Source of the DNA: Nitrospira sp.
GTDB taxonomy: Bacteria > Nitrospirota > Nitrospiria > Nitrospirales > Nitrospiraceae
Direction: 5' to 3'
DNA length: 64,000 nucleotides
Assembly (NCBI GenBank): GCA_005116745.1
Contig: SWDS01000010.1
Coordinates: 120,474 to 184,473 of the forward strand
Positions 24,606 through 32,851 of the stretch are shown here, piece by piece. Position numbers and translations under genes: made by a program. Numbering within the stretch: position 1 is the stretch's first letter; each line of letters starts with the position of its first letter. Under the pieces are notes generated by a model that was given only the letters and a program-made list of their open reading frames with translations, did no database searches and was not told the origin of the DNA.

Positions 24606-25832
24606 ATGCGTTGTAGGCGAAGGGCTGGAGGCTACGATCGATCGCGGTGCTTGAGAGGCCTTGGGCAGTTCGTCTTGTGGGTCTGTCTCATGGAACCTGG
24701 CATGGCATTCCAAAGCGAAGCAGCAGAATGGTCACTCGCTCCCTCGCTCAGCGTGAAGGGAGTCTATAACAGCAATTTGCTCCTGACTCCGTTGCCGCAT
24801 AGTGAAAGCTATGGATATTGGGTTTCGCCGGCTACTGAGTTTGCCGGAAAGACAGAGCGTCTCGATGTCAGCGGCCGGATGGCTGCGGATTTCGTTGGAT
24901 ACTTCGGAGGAGAAGATAGACAATTCACGAATGTCTTTGCTCCTTTGTCAGTGAGTTATAGGACCGAAAAAGATAGCATTGGTCTTACCGGTGGTTTAAC
25001 CCGGGATAATACGCTGCTCGGTGAATTGCAGGCGACAGGAGTGGTTCTAGATTTTACACAGAGGAATCAGTGGACTGTGAATCCTACTTGGACGAGAAGC
25101 TTGACCGAAAAACTGTCCTTTCAATCGAACATACAGTTTTCCGACACCACGTATGAGAGTGCCCGATTGGTTGACTACCGATTGGTTGGCGGGTCTGGCG
25201 GATTGCTGTATCAACTGAGCGAGCAGGATCAAATCCAATTGTTGGGATCATATACTCATTTCCGTACGACAGATTCACCATTGGGGTTTCAAGCCAGTTT
25301 TCCTGGAATCAACATGAGTTTGACGCATGCCTTCTCCGAATCGCTCACAGGGACCCTTAACGGTGGTCCCAGATTCTTGTCTTCCACCTCACAGACTCCG
25401 TTTGGCGACATCACGGCACGCGATATGGTCTGGTTGGCAGGGGCGAGCATGAGCAAGAAGTTTGAAAGGGCCGCATTGCACGTGTCCTTCGCCCGTGATC
25501 TTACGCCCAGTGGATTCGGATTATTGATTCAAACCAATCGAGGCGAACTGACAGGTACGTACCGCATCTCAGAGACTCTTGATTTCACGCTGAGTATCCT
25601 CGGAGTCCTTGCGTCGGGAAAGACCAAAGCAGCTATCGGAGGGACATTTCCTGACAGTAGCTATGTTAGCCTCATGCCGAAACTGTCTTGGAGGTTTCTT
25701 GAGTGGTGGCAAACGGAGGTGTCTTATGCGTATCGATGGCGTGAGTTTGATACTGCTGCTGGATCAGCCCAATCCCATGCGACGATGTTCATGGTGACTT
25801 ATTCTCCACCCAAACTTTCATTTTCTCACTAG
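24606..25832 (+). CDS. Outer-membrane beta-barrel protein of the EPS locus
   Basis: A protein of 408 residues with a signal-peptide-like start (GLGQFVLWVCLMEPGMAFQS) and then alternating amphipathic beta strands, for example LAPSLSVKGVYNSNLLLTPL, ADFVGYFGGEDRQFTNVFAP and SWRFLEWWQTEVSYAYRWRE. This matches the outer-membrane barrel proteins found between export and Wzz genes in exosortase-linked EPS loci, presumed secretion pores. ATG 24606 is chosen over an upstream GTG that overlaps the previous gene. The last strand ends in aromatic and hydrophobic residues (PPKLSFSH), acceptable for BAM recognition. Four bases separate it from the Wzz gene. Confidence 0.8.
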   Translation: MRCRRRAGGYDRSRCLRGLGQFVLWVCLMEPGMAFQSEAAEWSLAPSLSVKGVYNSNLLLTPLPHSESYGYWVSPATEFAGKTERLDVSGRMAADFVGYFGGEDRQFTNVFAPLSVSYRTEKDSIGLTGGLTRDNTLLGELQATGVVLDFTQRNQWTVNPTWTRSLTEKLSFQSNIQFSDTTYESARLVDYRLVGGSGGLLYQLSEQDQIQLLGSYTHFRTTDSPLGFQASFPGINMSLTHAFSESLTGTLNGGPRFLSSTSQTPFGDITARDMVWLAGASMSKKFERAALHVSFARDLTPSGFGLLIQTNRGELTGTYRISETLDFTLSILGVLASGKTKAAIGGTFPDSSYVSLMPKLSWRFLEWWQTEVSYAYRWREFDTAAGSAQSHATMFMVTYSPPKLSFSH

Positions 25833-25835
25833 ACT

Positions 25836-27608
25836 ATGGCACAGACACACGTTTCGATACAGGCATCCGAGCGCATCATGAGCTTGAAGGACTATCTGGC
25901 AGCATTTCATCGACGCCGTAAGCTTATTATCCTGACCGGCTTGAGTCTCTTGACCCTGTCGCTGACAGTGGCATTTCTGTGGCCGCCGACCTATAAGTCG
26001 ACGGCTACCATCTTAATTGAGGAGCAGGAGATTCCATCTGATCTCGTGCGATCAACCATCACCAGTTATGCCGATCAACGGATTGAGACCATCAAACAAC
26101 AGGTGATGAGCCGCACGACCCTCTGGAAAGTGGTGGAACAATTCAATCTGTACCAAGAGCAACGGAAGAGCAGTCCCGCTGAAGAAGTCGTGAAGAGTTT
26201 TATCAAGGATATCGATGTAGAAGTGATCAGTGCCGATGTGGTGGACAAACGCACGCAACATGCGACCAAGGCGACCATTGCCTTTACCGTGACGTATCAA
26301 AACCGGACTCCAGAACTGGCTCAGAAGGTCGCGAATGAGCTCACCAGCTTGTTTCTGGGAGAGAACCTCAAGAGTCGTGAACGACAAGCGCAGGAAGCCA
26401 CTTCTTTTCTTCAGCAAGAAGCGGAGAATCTCGCCCGGCACATCGGCGAGATCGATGAGAAGATCGCGTCCTTTAAACACCGCGCCAAGGGGGCGTTGCC
26501 AGAGTTGATGCCGTTGAATCAGCAGATGATGAACCAGGCTGAACGTGAATTGATGGACGTGGATCAGCAGGTCAGAGGTTTGGAAGAGCGCAAAAGCTAT
26601 CTTGAGGGTGAATTGGCGACGATCAAGCCGAATACACCCATCTTATCGGTGACGGGTGAGCGCATCCTGGATTCGACGGAACGGCTTCGAGCGCGGCGAG
26701 CCGAATACGCGGGGGCCAGCGCGAATCTTTCTGCAGATCATCCCGATATCATCAAGATGAAACAGGAAATCGAGGCGTTGGAGAAGGAGACCGGTCAGCT
26801 TCCCGACACCGAGGAAGCTTCCAAACGACTCATCGATGCGCGGGCTGCTCTGGTAGCGGATTTGGAACGGTTGGGTCATGAGCATCCGGACATTCTGCAG
26901 GCCCGCAGAAAAATCTCCGCCCTGGAGCAGGAAGTGAATCGTCTCACAGCCGTGCCGCACAAGAATCCTATGCAACGGCCTGAAAATCCTGCCTATATCA
27001 ATCTGCAGGCTCAGCTGAATTCCGCAACCTCATCGTTGGAGGCGTTTCGTAAAACCCGTACGGACATCAAGCGTCGACTGGGAGAGTATGCAACAAGGCT
27101 TGAACGGGGGCCAGAGATTGAGCCTGAGTACCTGGTCCTGACTCGTGATCGCGATACATCGGGACACAAATATCAAGAGATTCGGTCAAGGTTATTGGAA
27201 GCGAAGGTGTCGGAAGGCTTGGAGGTTCAGCGAAAGGGCGAACGATTTGCCCTGATTGATCCACCCAGTCTCCCAGAAAAACCTTTCAAGCCGAATCGGT
27301 TGGCGATCGTGCTACTTGGTGTCCTTCTTGCCGTGGGCAGTGGGGTCGGCTCAGGAGCTCTCGCGGAATCGCTTGATCGTTCCATTCGTTCACCGGAGCA
27401 ACTCCTCTCGCTGACGCAGCAATTCCCCTTGGCGGTGGTTCCGTTTATGCCCAATGAAGGGGATTTTTGGAGGGCGAGTATGCGACGGCGCATGATCAAT
27501 ACTGCGGGTGTGAGCGCCTTGGCTGTCATGCTCGTGATCTTGCACGTCTTTGTCATTCCGTTGGATGTCTTGTGGTTTGCCGCGTTGAGGCGCTTCGGCA
27601 TAGAGTAG
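25836..27608 (+). CDS. Wzz-like polysaccharide chain-length determinant
   Basis: A 590-residue inner-membrane polysaccharide co-polymerase. A Wzz domain starts at residue 15 (MSLKDYLAAFHRRRKLIILT), with a first membrane helix at about 32-52 ending WPPTYKSTATILI, a long periplasmic coiled coil (EAENLARHIGEIDEKIASFK, AELEKETGQLP type), a GNVR-like segment RLLEAKVSEGLEVQRKGERF and a second membrane helix near 490, followed by a third hydrophobic stretch at the C-terminus. It has no kinase motifs; the kinase is encoded separately in the next gene. It would set chain length together with that kinase. In the exosortase systems this is the usual split form. Confidence 0.9.
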   Translation: MAQTHVSIQASERIMSLKDYLAAFHRRRKLIILTGLSLLTLSLTVAFLWPPTYKSTATILIEEQEIPSDLVRSTITSYADQRIETIKQQVMSRTTLWKVVEQFNLYQEQRKSSPAEEVVKSFIKDIDVEVISADVVDKRTQHATKATIAFTVTYQNRTPELAQKVANELTSLFLGENLKSRERQAQEATSFLQQEAENLARHIGEIDEKIASFKHRAKGALPELMPLNQQMMNQAERELMDVDQQVRGLEERKSYLEGELATIKPNTPILSVTGERILDSTERLRARRAEYAGASANLSADHPDIIKMKQEIEALEKETGQLPDTEEASKRLIDARAALVADLERLGHEHPDILQARRKISALEQEVNRLTAVPHKNPMQRPENPAYINLQAQLNSATSSLEAFRKTRTDIKRRLGEYATRLERGPEIEPEYLVLTRDRDTSGHKYQEIRSRLLEAKVSEGLEVQRKGERFALIDPPSLPEKPFKPNRLAIVLLGVLLAVGSGVGSGALAESLDRSIRSPEQLLSLTQQFPLAVVPFMPNEGDFWRASMRRRMINTAGVSALAVMLVILHVFVIPLDVLWFAALRRFGIE

Positions 27609-27622
27609 CCAGTAGGAGTATC

Positions 27623-28450
27623 ATGGATCGTATACGAACCGCACTTGAACTGTATAAAGAGACGGAGGGCGTCTCTTCTGATAGATCAGACTCGAAACGG
27701 ACTGCGGAACACTCGTTCCCCTCTGGGATCACCTACACACGAACCAAGTCGCTCACCGTTCCACTCCCTGTTCTGCGTGAGCATCGTATCATGGCCGGAT
27801 CTAAGTTCGGACCATTCACCGATGCGTACAAAATTCTTCGGACACAGGTGACGCAGCGGCTTCGGGAGAATGGCTGGAATACAGTAGGTGTGACCAGTCC
27901 AGGGTACGGAGAAGGGAAGACGTTGACAGCCGTCAATTTGGCTGTGAGTCTCGCGATGGAAACGACGCACACGGTGCTTCTGGTCGATTCGGATCTTCAA
28001 GACCCCACGGTGCATCACGTATTTGGTTTAAAGAACTGTCTTGGGCTTGTGGACTACTTGTTAGACGACCAGCCTGTCGAAGATCTCCTTATCCACCCAG
28101 GAATAGGACGATTCGTGTTGTTGCCGGGAGGGCGAGCCATATCGAACTCCACGGAGCTCTTGACCTCGCCAAAAATGTTAGCCTTAGTTGAAGAGTTGAA
28201 GCATCGGTACCCTTCTCGAGTTATCGTGTTCGACCTCCCCCCACTGCTTCACACGGCTGATGTCTTGGCGTTCTCTCCTTACACGGATGCACTCCTCATG
28301 GTGGTTGAGGAAGGGAAGACGACCGGCGATGAGCTGCAGCGGGCATTGGGGTTGGTCAAAAACTCTCGTCCTGTGCTTGGAACTGTGTTGAATAAGGCAG
28401 GGCGCTCGTCCCTCACGCTGGCCAAGATGAAGGCGATGTTGTCATCCTAG
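27623..28450 (+). CDS. CpsD/CapB-like BY-kinase domain ATPase
   Basis: A cytoplasmic ATPase of 275 residues of the bacterial tyrosine kinase family. Walker A is SPGYGEGKTLTAVNLA, Walker A' is VLLVDSDLQDP and Walker B is RVIVFDLPPLL. Unlike many CpsD/Wzc kinases, the C-terminus (KMKAMLSS) has no tyrosine cluster, so autophosphorylation would need other tyrosines or be absent. It pairs with the Wzz protein encoded 14 bases upstream to control polymer length. ATG 27623 follows TAGGAGTATC; an apparent longer frame starting at 27467 overlaps the wzz gene and is discarded. Confidence 0.88.
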   Translation: MDRIRTALELYKETEGVSSDRSDSKRTAEHSFPSGITYTRTKSLTVPLPVLREHRIMAGSKFGPFTDAYKILRTQVTQRLRENGWNTVGVTSPGYGEGKTLTAVNLAVSLAMETTHTVLLVDSDLQDPTVHHVFGLKNCLGLVDYLLDDQPVEDLLIHPGIGRFVLLPGGRAISNSTELLTSPKMLALVEELKHRYPSRVIVFDLPPLLHTADVLAFSPYTDALLMVVEEGKTTGDELQRALGLVKNSRPVLGTVLNKAGRSSLTLAKMKAMLSS

Positions 28451-28477
28451 TGGTGTCGAGGGCTGATTGGCACAACG

Positions 28478-29884
28478 ATGTATGAGTCATTCTACCACCT
28501 AAAGGCCAAACCATTCGCCCTTCTTCCGGACAGCAGTTTTCTGTACTCCGGTTCCGAACATCAAGCCGCATACAGTTTGCTGGAGTACGGTCTCCTCAGT
28601 CAGGCGCCGTTTATGGTTCTCACCGGCGAGCCTGGTCTTGGAAAGACATCCCTTCTTCAGAAGCTGGTTGCGGAGCACGGCACTCGACACACGATTGGCT
28701 TGGTCACCAACGCGCGTTACGACATCGAACATCTGTTACCCTGGATTTTGTTGTCTCTTGGATTGAGCACGAAGCGGCTTGATCCGATCGAGGCCTATCA
28801 CATGTTCTCCGAGTTTCTCGCTCAGGAGTCGAAAAGTCATCGACGCGTCATCCTGATCATCGACGAAGCCCAAAATCTGGGTGCCGAACTGCTCGAAGAA
28901 CTCCGCCTTCTCTCCAACTTGAACGATGGCAAGACCTTGAAGCTGCAGATGATCCTCTCCGGGCAACCGGATTTGTATATGTTATTGCAGCGTATGGACA
29001 TGACGCAGTTCGCCCAGCGGATCGTCGTCGATTATCATCTGAAACCACTGACGGACGTCGACACGGGACACTATATTCGTCATCGACTACGAGTCGCCGG
29101 TGGACCGGCGGCTCTTTTTACGAACAAGGCCTGTGCGTTGGTGCATCGCTTGAGCCAAGGCAATCCACGCCTGATCAATCAAGTGTCGGACAGAGCATTG
29201 ACCTACGGATATGCCGAACAGGCCAAAGTCATCACGTCAAAATTGGTGGCTCAAGCGGCGCTTGATCGCACGAAGGGAGGGATTCTTCCTCTGGCGGCTA
29301 AAGAGGAACTGGTTGCGCTGGCCGAGACTCCTGAGGATATGACCGAGGTTGATGACACACTCAGGAGTCTTGGGAAGGACCCTACCACCGAGGACTCGTT
29401 CGACGCTCGTCGCCCCGATTCTCCAGAGGAGGCGTACGCCCTTGGAGTGGCGCTCAAGAGCCACGGTCGGTTTAAAGAGGCTGTGGACATGTTTCATGTT
29501 GCCGCACAGGGCGAGTCGATGTGGCTGAAGTCTCATGCTCAGGTCGGTCTCTGTTATAGAAGGATGGGAGAACATCAAGCGGCTATCCAAGCATTTCGCA
29601 CGGCACTGGAGGATCCGTCTGCTCCGGCGAACGAGAGTATTGATGTTTTGTATTTCCTTGGGCACAGTCTCAAGTTTACCGGGCAGACCGAGGAAGCTCT
29701 TGCAATCTATAGTCGCATCAACCAGTTGAACCCAGGGTTTAAAGACGTTGCCGATCGAGTGATGGGGTTGCGGCAAGTCCTGAAACAGGCGGGCTCAGGC
29801 GGGGCGCCGGCTCTGCCGAATAACCCAGGGTCTCGAGGGCCGGTTGGGAAATTTTTGCATTTTTTATTCGGCCGCAAGAGCTAG
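28478..29884 (+). CDS. ExeA-like AAA ATPase of exosortase systems with C-terminal TPRs
   Basis: A 468-residue protein beginning MYESFYHLKAKPFALLPDSS, the signature start of the GspA/ExeA-like ATPase in PEP-CTERM loci. Walker A is TGEPGLGKTSLL near residue 47 and Walker B is VILIIDEAQNL near residue 128, with the conserved QPDLYMLLQ and FAQRIVVDYHL downstream. After an acidic linker, residues about 315-430 form TPR-like repeats (AVDMFHVAA, AIQAFRTAL, ALAIYSRI) that are not part of the usual ATPase. The same repeat block reappears as a separate small protein at 30100. It likely energises or regulates EPS secretion or sorting. Confidence 0.85.
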   Translation: MYESFYHLKAKPFALLPDSSFLYSGSEHQAAYSLLEYGLLSQAPFMVLTGEPGLGKTSLLQKLVAEHGTRHTIGLVTNARYDIEHLLPWILLSLGLSTKRLDPIEAYHMFSEFLAQESKSHRRVILIIDEAQNLGAELLEELRLLSNLNDGKTLKLQMILSGQPDLYMLLQRMDMTQFAQRIVVDYHLKPLTDVDTGHYIRHRLRVAGGPAALFTNKACALVHRLSQGNPRLINQVSDRALTYGYAEQAKVITSKLVAQAALDRTKGGILPLAAKEELVALAETPEDMTEVDDTLRSLGKDPTTEDSFDARRPDSPEEAYALGVALKSHGRFKEAVDMFHVAAQGESMWLKSHAQVGLCYRRMGEHQAAIQAFRTALEDPSAPANESIDVLYFLGHSLKFTGQTEEALAIYSRINQLNPGFKDVADRVMGLRQVLKQAGSGGAPALPNNPGSRGPVGKFLHFLFGRKS

Positions 29885-30099
29885 TGGTGTCCATCCCAAT
29901 AGCCTCCACAATCATATTGACGTGTTCGTCTTTTCGATGGTGTTCTTACATGCCTTCCAGTCAGCTCGTAAGGCTTTGATAAATAAACACAGGTTCTTTG
30001 AATCTCCTTGATCCAGTGTTAGCATGTTCTTGGAATCCACTGCATCCCTTCTGCTTTTCTTCACAGATCCTCTTGTTGGTTCAGGAGGACAATGAAATC

Positions 30100-30528
30100 A
30101 TGCCAGATTCGATGGTGAACTCGGCTGAGTTTGAGGTAGGTCCGGCGGAACGATACGAGCGGGGAATCGCGCTCAAAAAGGCCGGGCTGCATAAGGCCGC
30201 CATCGATCAGTTTGAGATGGCTGCCGTCGATACGTCATTGGCCGTGAAAGCTCATGCGCAGATTGGGCTTTGTTATAAATTATCAGGCTGCTATGAGGAG
30301 GCCATTCCGGCGTTTCAGAAGGCGCTCAAATCCACACCGGCCTCATCAAAGGAGACCGTTCAGATACTCTATGTCCTCGGTCGAACCCTGGAATCGTTGG
30401 GCCGGATTGCAGAAACACTCGAAGCCTATCGCTGGATCAGGCGGGAAGATCCAGCCTATCGGGATGTGGCTGAACGTATCGAGCAACTTAGCTCTCGCCG
30501 TCCGACAGTGGCCACAAAAAAGAGCTAG
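30100..30528 (+). CDS. Small TPR protein, paralogue of the ATPase C-terminus
   Basis: A protein of 142 residues composed of three TPR-like units: YERGIALKKAGLHKAAIDQF, AQIGLCYKLSGCYEEAIPAF and ILYVLGRTLESLGRIAETLE. It aligns over its length with residues about 315-430 of the ATPase just upstream (for example HAQIGLCYKLSG versus HAQVGLCYRRMG), so one is a duplicate of the other. No signal peptide or membrane segment. ATG 30100 follows AGGAGGAC with a spacing of about ten bases. It could act as a decoy or regulator of the interactions made by the ATPase TPR domain; this is inference. The 29885-30099 spacer shows no gene. Confidence 0.75.
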   Translation: MPDSMVNSAEFEVGPAERYERGIALKKAGLHKAAIDQFEMAAVDTSLAVKAHAQIGLCYKLSGCYEEAIPAFQKALKSTPASSKETVQILYVLGRTLESLGRIAETLEAYRWIRREDPAYRDVAERIEQLSSRRPTVATKKS

Positions 30529-30604
30529 CAGAATGTTGCCAAACCTATCTAACGATCCAGGGATAAAGATTCATTTATACGTACTGATGGAATCCGAACG
30601 TCCC

Positions 30605-30730
30605 GCAGGCTGTTCAGAAAGGTCGTTCAGCAAGGCCGCAGCAAATGAAGAGGCTCAACGTACTCTCTGCCGTACGTTGAGCCTCTGAGCGTCGCGAGAA
30701 TGCCGCTGGCGGACTTTGTCAACAGCCTGC
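30605..30730 (-). repeat. Palindromic dispersed element, copy B (126 bp)
   Basis: GCAGGCTGTT at 30605-30614 and AACAGCCTGC at 30721-30730 bound two complementary halves, with CAGCAAGGCCGCAGC inside and GCTGGCGGACTTTGTCAACA at the right end. It is the same length as copy A and inverted relative to it. It lies between convergent genes, at the end of the EPS operon, where it could form a terminator-like RNA hairpin. Confidence 0.85.
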
Positions 30731-30746
30731 TAGTTTGAGGCAGTAG

Positions 30747-30953
30747 CTACGTGGACAATGAGGGGACTCGCAATTCGTATCCGAACCCTTGCCGTCGCAG
30801 GCAGATGAGTTCTCGTCGACTGAGTTCATCCACGAGCGAGAACACCTGATTCCAGGTGAACTCTGGAAGATATGATATGAGTTCTTCAAGTTGGATTTGT
30901 CGCCGCTCGTGGACGATGGCTAATAGTTTCACTGCAGCCTGTTGAGTCATCAA
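30747..30953 (-). CDS. Small winged-helix-like protein of unknown function
   Basis: A 68-residue protein. The pattern AAVKLLAIVHERRQIQLEEL, then LPEFTWNQVFSLVDELSRRE and ICLRRQGFGYELRV fits a minimal winged helix (helix, helix-turn-helix, beta wing) as in MarR- or Rrf2-like DNA-binding proteins, but it is too short for confident assignment. Its ATG overlaps the stop of the psiE-like gene by four bases, so they are co-translated and it may regulate or assist the membrane protein. Confidence 0.6.
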   Translation of the reverse strand: MMTQQAAVKLLAIVHERRQIQLEELISYLPEFTWNQVFSLVDELSRRELICLRRQGFGYELRVPSLST

Positions 30954-31465
30954 GATCCTCCTTGGTTACACAGATCATGGTAAACGGAATCGTGAGGCTC
31001 TGCCCTCAAGGTCGGACTCCACCGAACGGCCATAACGCGAACGATTCCCAACACCAACACGATGCCGCAGAGCACCGTTAGCGCTTGCCAGTCTCCCCCT
31101 TTGAACCACTGGGAAATTACTTCCGTCAGCATGACGACCAGAATCGTATCAACAATGAACGTCACCTTGACGCGACCTTCCCGAAAATAGGTCACCGTGG
31201 TTTTGAATACTTCGACAATGGCCAGCAAGATGAGCGTATTGACGATGATCTGTCGCAACACAACTTCGACTGAGTGATCGAGGAGCAAGCGGATATCCCA
31301 AAACGTTTTGAGTGCGCCTCCGGTCAGAGCGGTCAGGAGCGTCAGAATCACGAGGCTGAGCACTCCCTTCATGGCCAAGCTCCACACCTCGAGAGGATTG
31401 AGATGAGCGGCCCGACGCCAGAGAACCCCGCTATCGAACAGACGAAGTGCTTCGAGTGCTGGCAT
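30950..31465 (-). CDS. psiE: PsiE-family phosphate-starvation-inducible membrane protein
   Basis: A 171-residue protein with four predicted membrane helices (KGVLSLVILTLLTALTGG, IIVNTLILLAIVEVF, VTFIVDTILVVMLTEVIS and ALTVLCGIVLVLGIVRVMAV) and the family pattern of PsiE, including a conserved EVFKTTVTYFREGRVKV loop. PsiE is induced under phosphate starvation in E. coli but its biochemical function is unknown. The neighbours (SixA, kinase-like proteins, Ppx/GppA) are also concerned with phosphate chemistry. It is divergent from the SixA gene at 31599 across a 133-base spacer that must contain both promoters. Confidence 0.75.
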   Translation of the reverse strand: MPALEALRLFDSGVLWRRAAHLNPLEVWSLAMKGVLSLVILTLLTALTGGALKTFWDIRLLLDHSVEVVLRQIIVNTLILLAIVEVFKTTVTYFREGRVKVTFIVDTILVVMLTEVISQWFKGGDWQALTVLCGIVLVLGIVRVMAVRWSPTLRAEPHDSVYHDLCNQGGS

Positions 31466-31598
31466 AGTCTTCTTCCTTTCCGTTGTATCTGTGTAGGAGA
31501 ATATCCGGCCATTGTTCCAGGATGGTCACGAAGAGGTAAAACTTGTGTTAACTGCCTAGTTGCGGTGTGGTAGGCTCATACCCCATTAGGGAGGTCGT

Positions 31599-32132
31599 AT
31601 GGACTGTATTCTGATTCGCCATGGCATTGCGGTAGAACCCGACGAGTGGGAAGGAGCAGAAGAAAATCGTCCGCTTACGGAGAAGGGCAAAAAGCGTGTC
31701 AAGCAGGCCGCTGTAGGGCTCGCTGCACTTGACTGTAAGCCGACCCATCTGCTTACGAGCCCGTTCGTGCGGGCCTACGATACGGCGAGGATTCTGCGTA
31801 CGGTCGTCTGTCCGGTTCTAAAGGTCGAGACACGGGAAGAGTTGGCCGTCGGAGCGAAGCCGGAGCAGCTTGTCGCACTTCTCAACACGCTTCCCTCGGA
31901 CTCGGTGGTGATCTGTGTGGGACATGAGCCTCAGCTTGGTGAAGTGGTGAGTCTGTTGCTTTGTGGAAAAATCCTTCCCAACTTTCCTTTCAAGAAGTCT
32001 GGCGCTGCATGCATTGAGGCAGAGGGTATCATCAAGCCGAATCAGGGGCGGTTGCGCTGGTGGTTGCCACCGCTGCAGCTGCGGGTCTTGGGCAAGCGAA
32101 CGCGGAGAGAGAATCAGGATGAATCGTCTTAG
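31599..32132 (+). CDS. sixA: SixA-like phosphohistidine phosphatase
   Basis: A 177-residue histidine phosphatase of the phosphoglycerate-mutase superfamily. The catalytic RHG is at residues 7-9 (CILIRHGIAVEP), the second Arg is in TSPFVRAYDTARIL, and the second catalytic His is in VICVGHEPQLGEVV. SixA removes phosphate from phosphohistidine in histidine-containing phosphotransfer or PTS domains in E. coli. Here it is convergent with the kinase-like gene on the other strand, overlapping by four bases at 32129-32132. The tail (LGKRTRRENQDESS) extends past the common domain end. Confidence 0.85.
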   Translation: MDCILIRHGIAVEPDEWEGAEENRPLTEKGKKRVKQAAVGLAALDCKPTHLLTSPFVRAYDTARILRTVVCPVLKVETREELAVGAKPEQLVALLNTLPSDSVVICVGHEPQLGEVVSLLLCGKILPNFPFKKSGAACIEAEGIIKPNQGRLRWWLPPLQLRVLGKRTRRENQDESS

Positions 32133-32851
32133 GACGGGACTGCTTTCGTACCGCTGGGAAGCTTGTGGTTTTGTAATACCGGGAGAATATACCCTCGAAG
32201 CTCGTTCTGGATCTCTTCGGGAGACTTTCGCGCGTCGACGACGTTGAAGTGAAATTCCAGGGCCATCTTGTCGAACTCTCCGATCAGCAGCGATTGGTAT
32301 TTCTTGAAACTATCATACAGGTCCACTCCAAGACGGAGATCCATGCCAGATTCCCAGTAGTTCATTCCAGTGGTTTCGATGACTCGAAGCGCCAGAGTCT
32401 CGACGTCAATACGGAGGTAACACACGAGGTCGGGAATCAACGCAAACCCAAGCACATCTCGGATCCATGTGCGGTCGGCGCCACGCACAAAATCGCGGGC
32501 GAACGCTGTATAGATATAGCGATCCGCCAGGACGACGAACCCTGATCGAAGAGCCGGAATGATCTGATGTTCGAGGCGATCAGCAAAATCCGTCGCATAG
32601 AGGAGACTGAGTGACCAACGGTCAAGAATATTGCCGGCCTTCGCTACTTCGATCGTCTTAGACATGAGGTTGGAGCGGGTCCAACCGGTCGTCATCACCC
32701 CGTACCCCTGGATCTCCAGCCATTCCTGCAACATTTCAAGGTGCGTCGTTCGCCCCACTCCGTCCGTCCCCTCGATGGCGATCAACTTGCCTTTCAGGTC
32801 ACTCGGATCTAGGTATTTCAAACCGTCGCCAAAAAAGCGTGCGTCGGCCAT
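32129..32851 (-). CDS. Thymidylate-kinase-like protein with altered P-loop (Lys to Arg)
   Basis: A protein of 240 residues, second of a tandem pair. The N-terminal loop reads IEGTDGVGRTTHLEML where Walker A should have GKS/T: the invariant lysine is arginine. The base-phosphate acceptor region of true dTMP kinases (a REPGGT-like motif) is absent, replaced by TTGWTRSNLM. VVLADRYIYTAFARD keeps the DRY motif and lid-side arginines. It may be catalytically weak or a regulatory partner for the intact paralogue that its gene overlaps by 53 bases. ATG 32851 is preferred over an upstream start inside the neighbour, because the family N-terminus begins about 20 residues before the P-loop. Confidence 0.75.
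   Translation of the reverse strand: MADARFFGDGLKYLDPSDLKGKLIAIEGTDGVGRTTHLEMLQEWLEIQGYGVMTTGWTRSNLMSKTIEVAKAGNILDRWSLSLLYATDFADRLEHQIIPALRSGFVVLADRYIYTAFARDFVRGADRTWIRDVLGFALIPDLVCYLRIDVETLALRVIETTGMNYWESGMDLRLGVDLYDSFKKYQSLLIGEFDKMALEFHFNVVDARKSPEEIQNELRGYILPVLQNHKLPSGTKAVPS

Noticed and set aside
27467-27622. Upstream extension of the BY-kinase gene into wzz
   Set aside because: The extra 52 residues overlap the wzz coding region in another frame and do not resemble the family; ATG 27623 has a ribosome site.
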